Source of the DNA: Burkholderiales bacterium
Lineage (GTDB): Bacteria > Pseudomonadota > Gammaproteobacteria > Burkholderiales > Burkholderiaceae_F
Reading direction: 5' to 3'
DNA: 64,000 bases
Assembly: GCA_020248865.1 (NCBI GenBank)
Contig: JADCGS010000001.1
Location: forward strand, 310,001 to 374,000
Shown: in pieces, positions 49,322 to 61,500 of the stretch
Layout of the letters: the number at the start of each line of letters is the position of its first letter
Position numbering within the stretch: position 1 is the first letter of the stretch
Translations under genes and position numbers: made by a program
The notes under the pieces: generated by a model
What the model saw: the letters and a program-made list of their open reading frames with translations, nothing else
Databases searched by the model: none
Told to the model about the DNA's origin: nothing

Positions 49322-50587
49322 TCAGGAGGCCACCGCCGCGCCGGGCGCAGCGCGGACCCCCTGCCCCACCCGCAGCGCGCCCAGCAGCGCGGCCACCTGC
49401 ATCAGCGCCACGCCCACCAGTGCGAGGTTGTATTGCCCGGCGTCGAGCATTGGACCGACGACCAGCGGAACGGCGGCGAAGCCGACGTCCAGTCCCGAAT
49501 AGACGAACCCGTAGACGCGACCGTACGAGGTCTTGCCGAAGCGCGTCATGGCCGCCTTGCGCACCAGCAGATCGCGGCTCGGGCCGGCGCAGCCGACGCC
49601 GAAGCCCATCGCGGCCATCAGCGGCAGCACCATCCAGCCGGGCATCCACCCCGCGGCCAGCAGCAGCGCCACCGTGGCGGACGCTCCCAGCGCCGCGGCG
49701 ATCACCCGATCGCTGTCGCCGCGCCGGGCGGCGATGAAGCCGCCGGCAACCATGCCGGCCGCGCTGCCGAGCAGATAGGCCGTGAGGCCGGCCGTGGCCA
49801 GCACCAGCGACAGGCCATAAGCCTTGCCAAGCACCGCCGGACCGTAGTTCTGCAGGATGCTGAGCGCACCGGTGGAAAAAAAGAAGAACATGAAACAGAC
49901 CCACACGGCGCCAACCCGCAGGAACGCCAGTTGCCCCGCTCCGGTCCCGTCGGTGCCACCCGCGGCCTCGCCGCGGCCGACCGCGGCAGCGGTCTCGTGC
50001 TCGTCGAGGCTGTGACGCCGCAACACCAGCAACCCGAGGACCGCAAACCCGAGCGCCGCGGCGGCAAACGCCGCCGCCTGCCAGCCGGCCGCCGCCGCGA
50101 TGCCGGCCATGAACACCGGTGCGGCCGCCCAGCCGAGGTTGCCGGTGAGTCCGTGCACCGAGAACGCGTGGCCCAGCCGCGGCGCCGACACCTTGCGATT
50201 GAGCAGCGTGAAGTCGGCCGGGTGGAAGATGCTGTTGCCAAGCCCGGCGATCGCCGCCGCGGCGAGCAACATGGCGTAGTCCTGCGCGAGCCCGAGCACC
50301 AGCGCCGAGCTGGCGAGCGTGCCGACCCCGAAGAACAGCACCGGCCGCGCGCCTGCACGGTCGACGATGAAGCCGGCCAGCGCCTGGCCGATGCCGCTGA
50401 CGACGAAAAACACCGTCATCAGCAGGCCCGCCTCGGTGTAGGACAGGCCGAACTGCGGCATCAGCCACGGAAACAACGGCGGCAGCAGCAGGTGGAAGAA
50501 GTGCGACGTGCCGTGCGCCAGCCCGACCAGCGTTATGACTTCGGCGTCGCGGCGCGGGCTGTCGAGGGAGGCTGTGGAAGCGGACAT
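49322..50587 (-). CDS. MFS transporter, fosmidomycin-resistance-like
   Basis: A 421-residue major-facilitator protein with about twelve membrane helices. The N-terminal half has AHGTSHFFHLLLPPLFPWLMPQFGLSY and the motif A-like GQALAGFIVDRAGARPVLF. The pattern GLGNSIFHPADFTLLNRKVSAPRLGHAFSVHGLTGNLG is strongly like the Fsr family. Substrate is unknown. The ATG at 50587 is chosen; 36 in-frame upstream residues are unlikely. The neighbouring nucleotidase gene is divergent. Confidence 0.85.
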   Translation of the reverse strand: MSASTASLDSPRRDAEVITLVGLAHGTSHFFHLLLPPLFPWLMPQFGLSYTEAGLLMTVFFVVSGIGQALAGFIVDRAGARPVLFFGVGTLASSALVLGLAQDYAMLLAAAAIAGLGNSIFHPADFTLLNRKVSAPRLGHAFSVHGLTGNLGWAAAPVFMAGIAAAAGWQAAAFAAAALGFAVLGLLVLRRHSLDEHETAAAVGRGEAAGGTDGTGAGQLAFLRVGAVWVCFMFFFFSTGALSILQNYGPAVLGKAYGLSLVLATAGLTAYLLGSAAGMVAGGFIAARRGDSDRVIAAALGASATVALLLAAGWMPGWMVLPLMAAMGFGVGCAGPSRDLLVRKAAMTRFGKTSYGRVYGFVYSGLDVGFAAVPLVVGPMLDAGQYNLALVGVALMQVAALLGALRVGQGVRAAPGAAVAS

Positions 50588-50656
50588 CGCGAATGACTCT
50601 AGCATCGCAGCGCGCCCGTCACGCGGCCGCGCGCGCCGGCGAAGTGCCGCGGGCGC

Positions 50657-50674
50657 GGCACGGATAATCGTGCC
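50657..50674 (+). promoter_or_regulatory. Inverted repeat around a -10 element directly before the nucleotidase ATG
   Basis: GGCACG and CGTGCC (50657-50662, 50669-50674) are perfect inverted arms flanking GATAAT (50663-50668), followed at once by ATG. GATAAT resembles a -10 element, which would put the transcript start at the start codon. A repressor site is a possible reading. Confidence 0.55.
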
Positions 50675-52504
50675 ATGACACTCGACCTGTGCCACGCTGG
50701 GCTGCGCGCCGCGGCCCGACTGTTGAGCAACTGCCTAACGGCCTGGCAGCGGCCGGCGCGGCGGGCGTGCTGGACCGCCGCGATTGCCGCCGCGGTTGCC
50801 GCCGCGGTCGCCCCCGCGCTCGCACTCGCCGCGCCCGTCGCCCATGGGCAGGTACCGCTGCGGATCATTGCCATCAACGACCTGCACGGGCACCTGGAGC
50901 CTGGCGACAACGCGGTCGGTGTGCCGCATCCGCAGGAGCCGGGTCGCACGGTGCCCTTGCGCAGCGGCGGCGTTGCGCATCTGGCCACACGGGTGCGCGC
51001 CTTGCGCGCCGAGGTACCCCACAGCGTGTTCATCTCGGCCGGCGACCTGGTCGGTGCGAGCCCCCTGACCTCGGCACTGTTCCGCGACGAGCCCACCATC
51101 GAGGCCATGAACGCGCTCGGGCTCGACCTGAATGCCGTCGGCAACCACGAGTTCGATCACGGCGTGGCGGAGCTGCAGCGCCTGGTGGCCGGCGGCTGCG
51201 CCAGGGCGCCGCGCGGCGCGGCTGCTACCTGCGGGCACCCGAACGGCCAGTATCTGGGCGCGCGCTTCCCTTTCCTGGCGGCCAACGTGGCGAACGCCGA
51301 CGGCCGGCCGCTGTTTGCGCCCGCGCTGGTGCGCGAGTTCGACGGCGTTCGCGTCGGCTTCATCGGTGCGGTCACGCGCGTGACGCCGGGCATCGTGCGC
51401 CCGGAGGGCATCCGCGGCTGGCGCTTCGAGCGCGAGGCCGCGGCGGTCAACCGCGCCGCGCGCGCCCTGCGCGCTCAAGGTGTACGCGCGATCGTTGCCG
51501 TCATTCACGAGGGCGGCGAGGCCGACGGTGGCTTCAATGCCTGCGACCGGCCGCGCGGGGCGATCTTCGACATCGAGCGCGAGCTGGACCCGGCAGTCGA
51601 CATGGTGTTTTCCGCCCACACGCATCGCGCCTACAACTGCCGCATCGATGGCCGGCTTGTGATCCAGGGCGCCTCGTTCGGGCGGCTGGTCTCGGTGGTG
51701 GATGTTGAGCTGGATCGCGCCAGCGGCGAGGTGCGCCGCGAACGCGTCCGCGCGGTCAACCTCCCAGTGCCCAATGGCCTGGACGCCGAACTCGACGCCG
51801 CGGTGCGCACCGCCTACCCGGTGCTGCCACCGGACCCTGGCATCGCCCGGCTGGTGGCGCACTACCGCGACCGCGCTGCTTCGCTGGCCGATCGCGGCGT
51901 CGGCCGGATCGCCGCATCATTCACCCGCCGCAGCGAAGGCGGCGGCGACCACGCGGCCGGCCGGCTGATTGCCGATGCACAGCTGGCGGCCACACGCAGC
52001 AACGGCGCGCAGATCGCGCTCACCAACCCGGGCGGCGTTCGCAGCGACCTTCTTGCCCGGCCTCCCGATGGACACGTGAGCTACGGCGATCTGTTCGGCA
52101 TGCAGCCGTTCGGCAACGCGCTGGTCACGCTGACGCTGACCGGCGCCCAGTTCAGGGCGTTGCTGGAATCCCAGTGGAGCCGGACTAACCCCGACCGGGT
52201 GCGCTTCCTGCAGCCATCGGCGGGACTGACCTACACATGGCATGGAAGCCGCCCCCACGGGCAGCGCATCGATCCCGAGTCCATGCGGCTGCACGGCAGC
52301 CGCATCGCGCCGGAGGATCGGCTGCGGGTGACGGTCAACGATTTCCTGGCCACTGGCGGCGACGGCTTTGCGATCCTGCGTGACGCCACCGAGCGCGTCG
52401 GCGGGCCGCTGGACATCGAAGCGCTGGCCAGCTACGTCAGCGAGCGCTCCGCCGCTGCGCCGCTGGCGCCCGACCGCCGGCCGCGCATCGAGCGGGCCGA
52501 CTGA
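50675..52504 (+). CDS. Periplasmic 5'-nucleotidase/metallophosphatase, UshA-like
   Basis: A 609-residue secreted bifunctional enzyme expected to hydrolyse extracellular nucleotides. The N-terminal hydrophobic stretch (AAIAAAVAAAVAPALALAAP) serves as signal. Metallophosphoesterase motifs: INDLHGHLEP, SAGDLVGASPL, GNHEFDHG and FSAHTHR. The C-terminal substrate domain has ALTNPGGVRSDL, YGDLFGMQPFGN and VNDFLATGGDGFAIL. Length is close to UshA-type enzymes. No Shine-Dalgarno is visible before the ATG. Confidence 0.88.
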   Translation: MTLDLCHAGLRAAARLLSNCLTAWQRPARRACWTAAIAAAVAAAVAPALALAAPVAHGQVPLRIIAINDLHGHLEPGDNAVGVPHPQEPGRTVPLRSGGVAHLATRVRALRAEVPHSVFISAGDLVGASPLTSALFRDEPTIEAMNALGLDLNAVGNHEFDHGVAELQRLVAGGCARAPRGAAATCGHPNGQYLGARFPFLAANVANADGRPLFAPALVREFDGVRVGFIGAVTRVTPGIVRPEGIRGWRFEREAAAVNRAARALRAQGVRAIVAVIHEGGEADGGFNACDRPRGAIFDIERELDPAVDMVFSAHTHRAYNCRIDGRLVIQGASFGRLVSVVDVELDRASGEVRRERVRAVNLPVPNGLDAELDAAVRTAYPVLPPDPGIARLVAHYRDRAASLADRGVGRIAASFTRRSEGGGDHAAGRLIADAQLAATRSNGAQIALTNPGGVRSDLLARPPDGHVSYGDLFGMQPFGNALVTLTLTGAQFRALLESQWSRTNPDRVRFLQPSAGLTYTWHGSRPHGQRIDPESMRLHGSRIAPEDRLRVTVNDFLATGGDGFAILRDATERVGGPLDIEALASYVSERSAAAPLAPDRRPRIERAD

Positions 52505-52575
52505 GTCGCCCCGGCGGCTGCGGTGGGATAATCGGCTTTCCAGCTACACCGCGCGGTCCCCGCGCCACTGCCGCC

Positions 52576-53757
52576 ATGCGCCGCAACCGATTCGTTTCCC
52601 GCGCCCGACAGGGCGCCGATGCCGACACACTGACCAAACTGGCGCGCCGGCTGTCCGAGTCGTCGTCGCGCATCGAGGACCGGCTCTGGGAGCGCCGCCT
52701 CTCCGAGCTGCTGTACGACCGGCTGGCGCGTGGTTTCGATGCGGACATCGACTCTGCGCTCGACGAGCTGGCCAAGATCAACGCCCGCGCCTACGACGAC
52801 CTCGCGGACCTGGCCGAGTCCTGCGCCGAGAGCCTCACGTTGAGTATCGAGGACAAGTCGCACGATGCGCTGCTGCTGGCCATCCCGCTGCTGGCCTGGT
52901 CGCGCTACAAGCTGCCCACCTCGACGCTTTCGTCGGCGCTGGTCGATGCGATCGGCGCGCAGATGGCCGGCCACCTCGCCGCGCGCGGCACCCGGCTGGC
53001 CATCGCCGACCACCTGTACTCGATCGACCAGCTGCCCGAGTCCTTCGGCGAGGTTTACGAAGTGGCCGGCCGGCTGATTGCCGCGGCGGCCGAGGGCAAG
53101 CGCTTCAAGGTCGATCCGAAGTCCCTGCGCGAACCGGTTGCCATGCTGGCCGACACGCGCTACCTGCTCGCTGCGATCGTCGCGCCGCAGGGCCAGGCGT
53201 TGTTCCACTGGCAGGAAACCGGCGTCGATCCGGATGCCAAGATCGGCGCGCTGACGGCGTTCCGCGAGCAGGCCGCCAACGCACTGCAGCCCCTGATGAC
53301 CGGCTGCCGCTTCCGCGTGCTGTCGCCCAACGCCTTCCACGCCGCGCTACGACAGGCCGATCGCGACCTGCGCGAGTTCTCGCTCGAGGCCGCCAGCGCC
53401 TACCTGAAGCTGACCTTCGGTCTGGCGCCGTCCCAGCTGCAAGGCACGATCGCGGCGTTCGAGGACAAGCGGGTCGAGGAGATCCGCGTCGGCATCGGCA
53501 AGGCCGGCGATGACGACAGCGTGGTCGAGGGCGTCGTGTGGCCGCTGCTCGGCGATGAGGAAGACAAGGCGGTCGAGGACATCGAGGCGGCGCTGCGTGC
53601 GCTCGGCATCACCCGCGTGGTCACGCACGCCCATCGCTTCCCGATGGAGTACTGCGACGACTGCGGCGCGCCCATGTTTCCCAACCCGGCCGGCCACGCC
53701 GTCCACACCGAGCCGCCGCAAGACGCCGACGAACAGCCGGCCGCGCCCTTGCACTGA
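52576..53757 (+). CDS. DUF2863 family protein
   Basis: A 393-residue protein of the DUF2863 family, function unknown. It is predicted cytosolic and helical, starting RRNRFVSRARQGADADTLTKLARRL, with a central SIEDKSHDALLLAIPLLAWSRYKLPT stretch. A C-terminal CDDCGAPMFPNPAGH with paired Cys suggests metal binding. A GATAAT element lies 42 bases before the ATG. The family appears mostly in beta-proteobacteria. Confidence 0.85.
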   Translation: MRRNRFVSRARQGADADTLTKLARRLSESSSRIEDRLWERRLSELLYDRLARGFDADIDSALDELAKINARAYDDLADLAESCAESLTLSIEDKSHDALLLAIPLLAWSRYKLPTSTLSSALVDAIGAQMAGHLAARGTRLAIADHLYSIDQLPESFGEVYEVAGRLIAAAAEGKRFKVDPKSLREPVAMLADTRYLLAAIVAPQGQALFHWQETGVDPDAKIGALTAFREQAANALQPLMTGCRFRVLSPNAFHAALRQADRDLREFSLEAASAYLKLTFGLAPSQLQGTIAAFEDKRVEEIRVGIGKAGDDDSVVEGVVWPLLGDEEDKAVEDIEAALRALGITRVVTHAHRFPMEYCDDCGAPMFPNPAGHAVHTEPPQDADEQPAAPLH

Positions 53758-53902
53758 GCGCTTTGCGCGCCGGGGTCGGTCGGCCGCGCCTGGGGCGCGG
53801 CGCTTGACCGCTTTCCAAAGGCCTCGGCACCCTGCCTTGCCCCGGCCGCCGGGCGGGGAGAGAAGCGGGATTCGCTTCGCGCCGGCCGGGAACCAGCCCG
53901 AA

Positions 53903-53925
53903 GGCGGCGGCTGCGGACCGCCGCC
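53903..53925. terminator. GC-rich hairpin after clpB (weak terminator candidate)
   Basis: GGCGGCGG (53903-53910) and CCGCCGCC (53918-53925) form a perfect 8-bp stem around CTGCGGA just beyond the clpB stop, in the convergent gap with DUF2863. No U-run follows, so Rho or other factors would be needed. Confidence 0.35.
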
Positions 53926-53929
53926 TACG

Positions 53930-56518
<2,589 letters not shown>

Positions 56519-56587
56519 GTATCCGCTCTCCGCAGTGTGTCGTGCGAACCGCCGCAGCTTGCGATGCAACCTGCCCGAGCAGTAAAG

Positions 56588-56613
56588 CTGGGGCCGGTCG
56601 CGGGATATTTCAA
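56588..56613 (-). promoter_or_regulatory. Sigma-32 (RpoH) type promoter for clpB
   Basis: On the minus strand TTGAAA (complement of 56608-56613), a 14-base spacer and CCCCAG (complement of 56588-56593) match the RpoH consensus (CTTGAAA, 11-16 bases, CCCCATNT) closely. It lies about 70 bases before the clpB ATG, a suitable position. Confidence 0.75.
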
Positions 56614-56652
56614 CCGCCGCTTCCGCGTGAGCGGCCCGATACACTGATCCCA

Positions 56653-58518
56653 GTGAAGACCGACGCCGTGCCGGCCCGCCTGTCCGCGCGCACCAGCGCC
56701 CCGCTTCCTGCCTTCCTTCCCCTGTTGCTCCCTGGCCTGCGCCGGCCGGGGCTGCTGCTGTTGGCGCTCGCGGCGCTCGCGGCGCTGGCGTCGCCGGGCG
56801 GTGACGCGCGCGGCGCCGATGCCACCGCCGCGCCGCTGGCCCGCTTCGAGCTCAGCGACGACGGCGCCGCTCTGGAGGCCCTGCTGCGACAGGTGCTGGA
56901 CGCAGCGCGCCAGTCCGACCGCATCGATCCCGAGGACGACGAGCGGCAGTTGCGGCGCCTGCGCGCCGCAACCACCGAGGTGCTGGCCACCGAGGGCTAC
57001 TTTCAGCCGCGCGTGACGGTGTTGGCGGGCGGCGACGGCGGCAGCCGCTATCTGCTGCGCGTGGCACCCGGGCCGCGCGCCAGCGTCACGCGCGTCGAGC
57101 TCGAGTTCCGCGGCGCGCTGACGGCCCAGCCGGAGCGCGTCACGGCCCTGCGCAGGGGCTGGGAGCTGCCGACGGGCCAGCCGTTCCGTGACCCCCAGTG
57201 GACGACCGCCAAGAGCCGGCTGCTGGCGCGGGTGCAGGAACGCGACTTCCCGGCCGCCGCCCTGGTGGAGACCGAGGCCACGGTCGATGTCGAGTCCTCG
57301 ACCGTGGTGCTGCGCGTGCTGCTGGACAGCGGCCCGGCGTTCACGCTCGGCGAGTTGCAGGTCGAGGGCCTGGTGCGCTACGACCGGACGCTGGTGGAGC
57401 GCTTCAACGACTTGCGGCCGGGCGAGTCGTACGACGCGACGCGCCTGCTGGACTTCCAGCGCAGCCTGCAGTCGGGGCCGTACTTCTCCGGAGTCGTGGT
57501 CGACGTGGCCATCGACCCGGCGCAGCCGCTGCGGGTGCCGGTACGGGTCGAGCTGCGCGAAGCACCCGCCCGGCGGCTGTCCTTCGGCGTGGGCGCCTCG
57601 ACCAATGTCGGGCCGCGCGTGGAGGTGACCTACCGCCAGGTGGGACTCATCGGCTATCCCTACACCCTGCAGACTGGCGCCGGCGTCGACCCAACGCGGC
57701 AGATCGGGTTTGCCGATGTCCTGCTGCCGCCCAAGCCCAACGGCGCACGCGACAGCGTCGGGGTGCTGGCCGAGCAGACCGACATCGAGAACCTGCTCAC
57801 GCGCCGCTATGCCGCCGGTGTGGCGCGCGAGCGGCGCTGGACCGGCGCCAGCCAGAGCGACTTCGACACGCGCCTGTCGCTGAGCCTGCAGCGCGAAGCC
57901 GCGCGCCTGCCGGGCGAGCCGGACAGTCGCAACGACACGCTGACGCTGGCCTACCAATGGACGCGGCGCACCGTCGACTCGATCACCGAGCCGCGGCGCG
58001 GCGGCGTGCTGGGCCTGCGCGTGGCCGCAGGTCTGGGACGCGCCGGCATCGACGACCTGCTCGACAAGTCGTTCGTGCACCTGTACGGCCGCTACGTGCG
58101 CTACCTGCCGCTGTCTGCGCGCGACCAGGTCATCGTGCGGGCCGAGTTGGGTCATGTGATTGCCGACGACCTGGACTTCGTGCCGCTGGAGTACCGGTTC
58201 CGGGCCGGCGGCGCCGGCAGCGTGCGCGGCTATCCCTACCAGCGGCTGGGCGTCCTGCGCGGCAGCGCCATCGACGGCGCCCGCTCGCTCGCCGTGGGCT
58301 CGGCCGAGTACCTGCGCTGGATCGACGCCCACTGGGGCGGAGCCTTGTTTGCCGACGTCGGTGATGCCGTCAACGACCTGCGGCAAGCCGACTGGGCGCG
58401 CGGCTACGGCCTGGGCGTGCGCTACCGGACGGTGGCCGGTCCGCTGGCGCTTGACCTCGCCTACGGGGAGCGCGATCGCAAGTGGCGCGTGCACTTCTCC
58501 ATCGCCATCTCGTTCTGA
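56653..58518 (+). CDS. tamA: Autotransporter assembly outer-membrane protein TamA
   Basis: A 621-residue Omp85-family protein: N-terminal signal region ([24 protein letters not shown]), three POTRA domains (about 55-290; for example [37 protein letters not shown]), and a C-terminal beta-barrel. The Omp85 signature [10 protein letters not shown] and the closing aromatic residue in HFSIAISF are visible. The start is the GTG at 56653 because it keeps the signal region; frame upstream is non-coding. A TACACT element ends seven bases before the GTG. tamB begins at once downstream. Confidence 0.9.
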   Translation: MKTDAVPARLSARTSAPLPAFLPLLLPGLRRPGLLLLALAALAALASPGGDARGADATAAPLARFELSDDGAALEALLRQVLDAARQSDRIDPEDDERQLRRLRAATTEVLATEGYFQPRVTVLAGGDGGSRYLLRVAPGPRASVTRVELEFRGALTAQPERVTALRRGWELPTGQPFRDPQWTTAKSRLLARVQERDFPAAALVETEATVDVESSTVVLRVLLDSGPAFTLGELQVEGLVRYDRTLVERFNDLRPGESYDATRLLDFQRSLQSGPYFSGVVVDVAIDPAQPLRVPVRVELREAPARRLSFGVGASTNVGPRVEVTYRQVGLIGYPYTLQTGAGVDPTRQIGFADVLLPPKPNGARDSVGVLAEQTDIENLLTRRYAAGVARERRWTGASQSDFDTRLSLSLQREAARLPGEPDSRNDTLTLAYQWTRRTVDSITEPRRGGVLGLRVAAGLGRAGIDDLLDKSFVHLYGRYVRYLPLSARDQVIVRAELGHVIADDLDFVPLEYRFRAGGAGSVRGYPYQRLGVLRGSAIDGARSLAVGSAEYLRWIDAHWGGALFADVGDAVNDLRQADWARGYGLGVRYRTVAGPLALDLAYGERDRKWRVHFSIAISF

Positions 58519-58533
58519 GTGCAACGGCCCCGC

Positions 58534-61500
58534 ATGAACGCGCCCGCCCCCGCCCCCGCCCCCGCCGCCGCCCCCCGCGCCGCCGCGCCGCGCCTTGCAC
58601 GGCGGGCGGCGCTCGTGCTGCTGGCGCTGCTGGCGGCGCTGTCGGCGGGCGGCCTTGCCGGGGCCCAGTGGCTGTGGCGTACCGAGAGCGGACTCGTCAG
58701 CCTGGCGCGGTGGCTGCCGCAGCTGACCGGCGGCGTGGTCCGCCCGGAGGGGGTGCGCGGCACGCTGGCCCGGCGCTTCGAGATCGACCGGCTGCGGATC
58801 GACGCCGGCAGCACCACCGTGGAGGTACACGGCCTGCGCGCGCAACTGCGCGCTGCGCACTTCGGCCTGAACCTGGCAGCGCTGCGCCTGGACTTCGATC
58901 AGCTCACGGCCGACTCGGTGCGCATACACGCCGGTCCGGTCGTGGAACCCGCGACCCCGCCGCCGGCCTCGATCGCTGCGCCGGTCAACGTAACGGTCGC
59001 GCAACTCATCATCGGCACGCTGACATGGACCAGCGGACCGACCGCCGGGGGCGGCAGCCAGACCGTGCTGCGACAACTGCGCGGCGCGGTCGCGCTGAGC
59101 CCGTCGGGCTACCGCATCGACGAGGCTCAGCTCGCCGTGGGTCCGGCCCAGGCCCCGCTGCAACTGGGCTTCCGCGCGACCATCGACGGGGCGCATCCGT
59201 TTGCCGTGACCGGCAGCGGCACGCTGGCCGCCAGCCTGCAGGCCCAGGCGGTGCAGGCGCAGTGGCAGGCGAGCGGCTCCCTGGTCGACCTGCAACTGCG
59301 CGCCGACGCCCGTGGCGGCGGCGCCCGTGGGCACGCCGAGCTGCGGCTTGCCCTGTTCGACGCGCCCACGCTGCGTGCGCTCGACATCGACCTGGCGGAC
59401 CTGGACCCGGCCGCCTGGCTGGCCGGTGCGCCGACCGCGCGGCTGTCGATCGACGCGCGCCTGCTGCCGGCACCCGACCCGGCGTTCGCACTGCAGGGGC
59501 CGGTGCAGATCGACAACGCGCTCGCCGGCACGGTCGACGCCGGACGCATTCCCCTGCGCAGCCTGCGCGCACGGATCGAGCTCACCCCGGAGCGCCTGCA
59601 GGCCCGCGACCTGCGCGCGGTCCTGCTGCGCGGCGTGGTGAGCGGCAGCTACGAGATGTCGCTGACGGACGTGCGGCGCTTCAGCGGGCAGGCCACGCTG
59701 CAGGCCGTCGATCTGTCGGCGCTGCATGCCAGGCTGCGGCCGCTGGTGCTCGATGGTGAGCTCGGCCTGCGGCATGAAGGTGAGACCAGCTTCGTGACGG
59801 GTCAGCTTGTGCACCGCGGTCGCCTGCCGGCCCAGCTGGACGTCGATCTGTCCGTCACGCCGCGGCTGCTGCAGATCGGCCGCGCCCGGCTGGTGCTGGG
59901 CGGCGGCCTGGCCAGCCTCAGCGGCACGGTCGCGCTGGCCGGCAGCCAGCGCACGCAGGTGGAAGGCGCGCTCACCGACTTCGACCCCGCGCTGCTGGTC
60001 GAAGGCCTGCGGGCGCGCCTGAGCGGCCGCTTCGCGGTGGACGCCGCGCTGGCGCCGCAGCCCGCCGGGCGGATCGAGTTCATGCTGACCGACAGTCAGG
60101 CCTTTGGCCGGCCGCTGGCCGGGCGCGGTGTGCTGGAGCTGGACGCCCTGCAGGCGCTGCGCGCCGACGTGGACCTGACGGTGCGCAGCGCCACCCTGCG
60201 AGCCCGCGGCGCCCTGGGCGTGCCGGACCAGACCCTGCAGGTGGAACTCGACGTGCCGGCGCTGCAGGACCTGGGGCTGCCGGCGCGCGGCCGCCTGGAG
60301 GCCTCGGCGCGCCTGGCCGGCGACTGGCACGCCCCCGCCGTCGATTTGCAGGTAGTGGCCCAACGGCTTCGGATCGGCGAGCACGCCATCGACCTGGTGC
60401 GCGCCATCGGTCGTTACGGCGGCGGCAGCGACGGCGCGCTCGCGGTGCAGGTCAACGCCACCAATCACCGGTTCCGCGAGCGGCCGGCGCTGTCGCTGCA
60501 GAGTACGGAGTTGAGCATCGATGGCCGCCTTGCCGCGCACCAGATTGTCCTGGCCGCCGTCAATGAAGAGTCGCAGGAGTTGCGCGCGGCGGCGCGCGGC
60601 GGCTGGGAGTCCGGCGGCGCCCAGTGGCGCGGGGAGGTAACGCGGCTGACCGCCGGCGCGCCGCTGAACCTCGCGCTCGCAGGCGCCCTGCCCCTGTCCA
60701 CCAACGGCGCCGACCTGCGCCTCGGCCCGGCTGCGCTCACGCTGGCGGGCACGCGCTTCGAAGACGTGAGCCTGGAGCGCAGCCAGTCGGTGCTGACCAC
60801 CCGGGGCCGCTTCAGCGGATTGCAGTGGGCCAACCCGGATCGCGGCGAGCGGCTGGTGGGCGCCACGACGGCGCCGCCGCTCACCTTGCGTGGGGAATGG
60901 CAACTGCGCGCCGGCGCCGCGGTGGATGGCGACGTGCTGATCGAGCGCAGCGGCGGTGACATCGTGGCGGGCGACAGCTCGACCGGCATCGGCGAGTTGC
61001 GTGTGCAGGCGCAGATTCGTTCCAGCCGGCTGCAGGCGCAGGCACGCCTGCGCGGCACTCGCGCCGGCGAGTTGAGCGCCGATCTGCAGGCCGAAGTCGA
61101 TCCCGCACGGCCCGGCCTGGCGCGCGACCGCCCGTGGCTCATCACGGCCCGCACCAGCATGCCGTCGATCGCCTGGGTCAATGCCTTGCTCGGCACCGCC
61201 ACCCGCACCAACCTGCGCCTGGGCGGCAGCCTCGACGGCGAGTTGCGCATCGACGGCACGCCCGGCGACCCGGTCGCGCAAGGCCGCTTCGGCGGCAAGG
61301 ACCTGCGCGTGGCCTGGATCGAGCAGGCGATCCGGCTCGAAAACGGCACACTCGCGGCGCGCCTGGCCGGCTCGGAGATCCTGCTCGACGAGCTGCGCTT
61401 TGCCGGTGCGCCGCTGGTCGTACCGGCCGACCGCCGCGTGCGCGAGGCCGGCGGCAGCGACGCCGGCTCGCTGGCCATCAGCGGCCGGCTGCAGTTGCGC

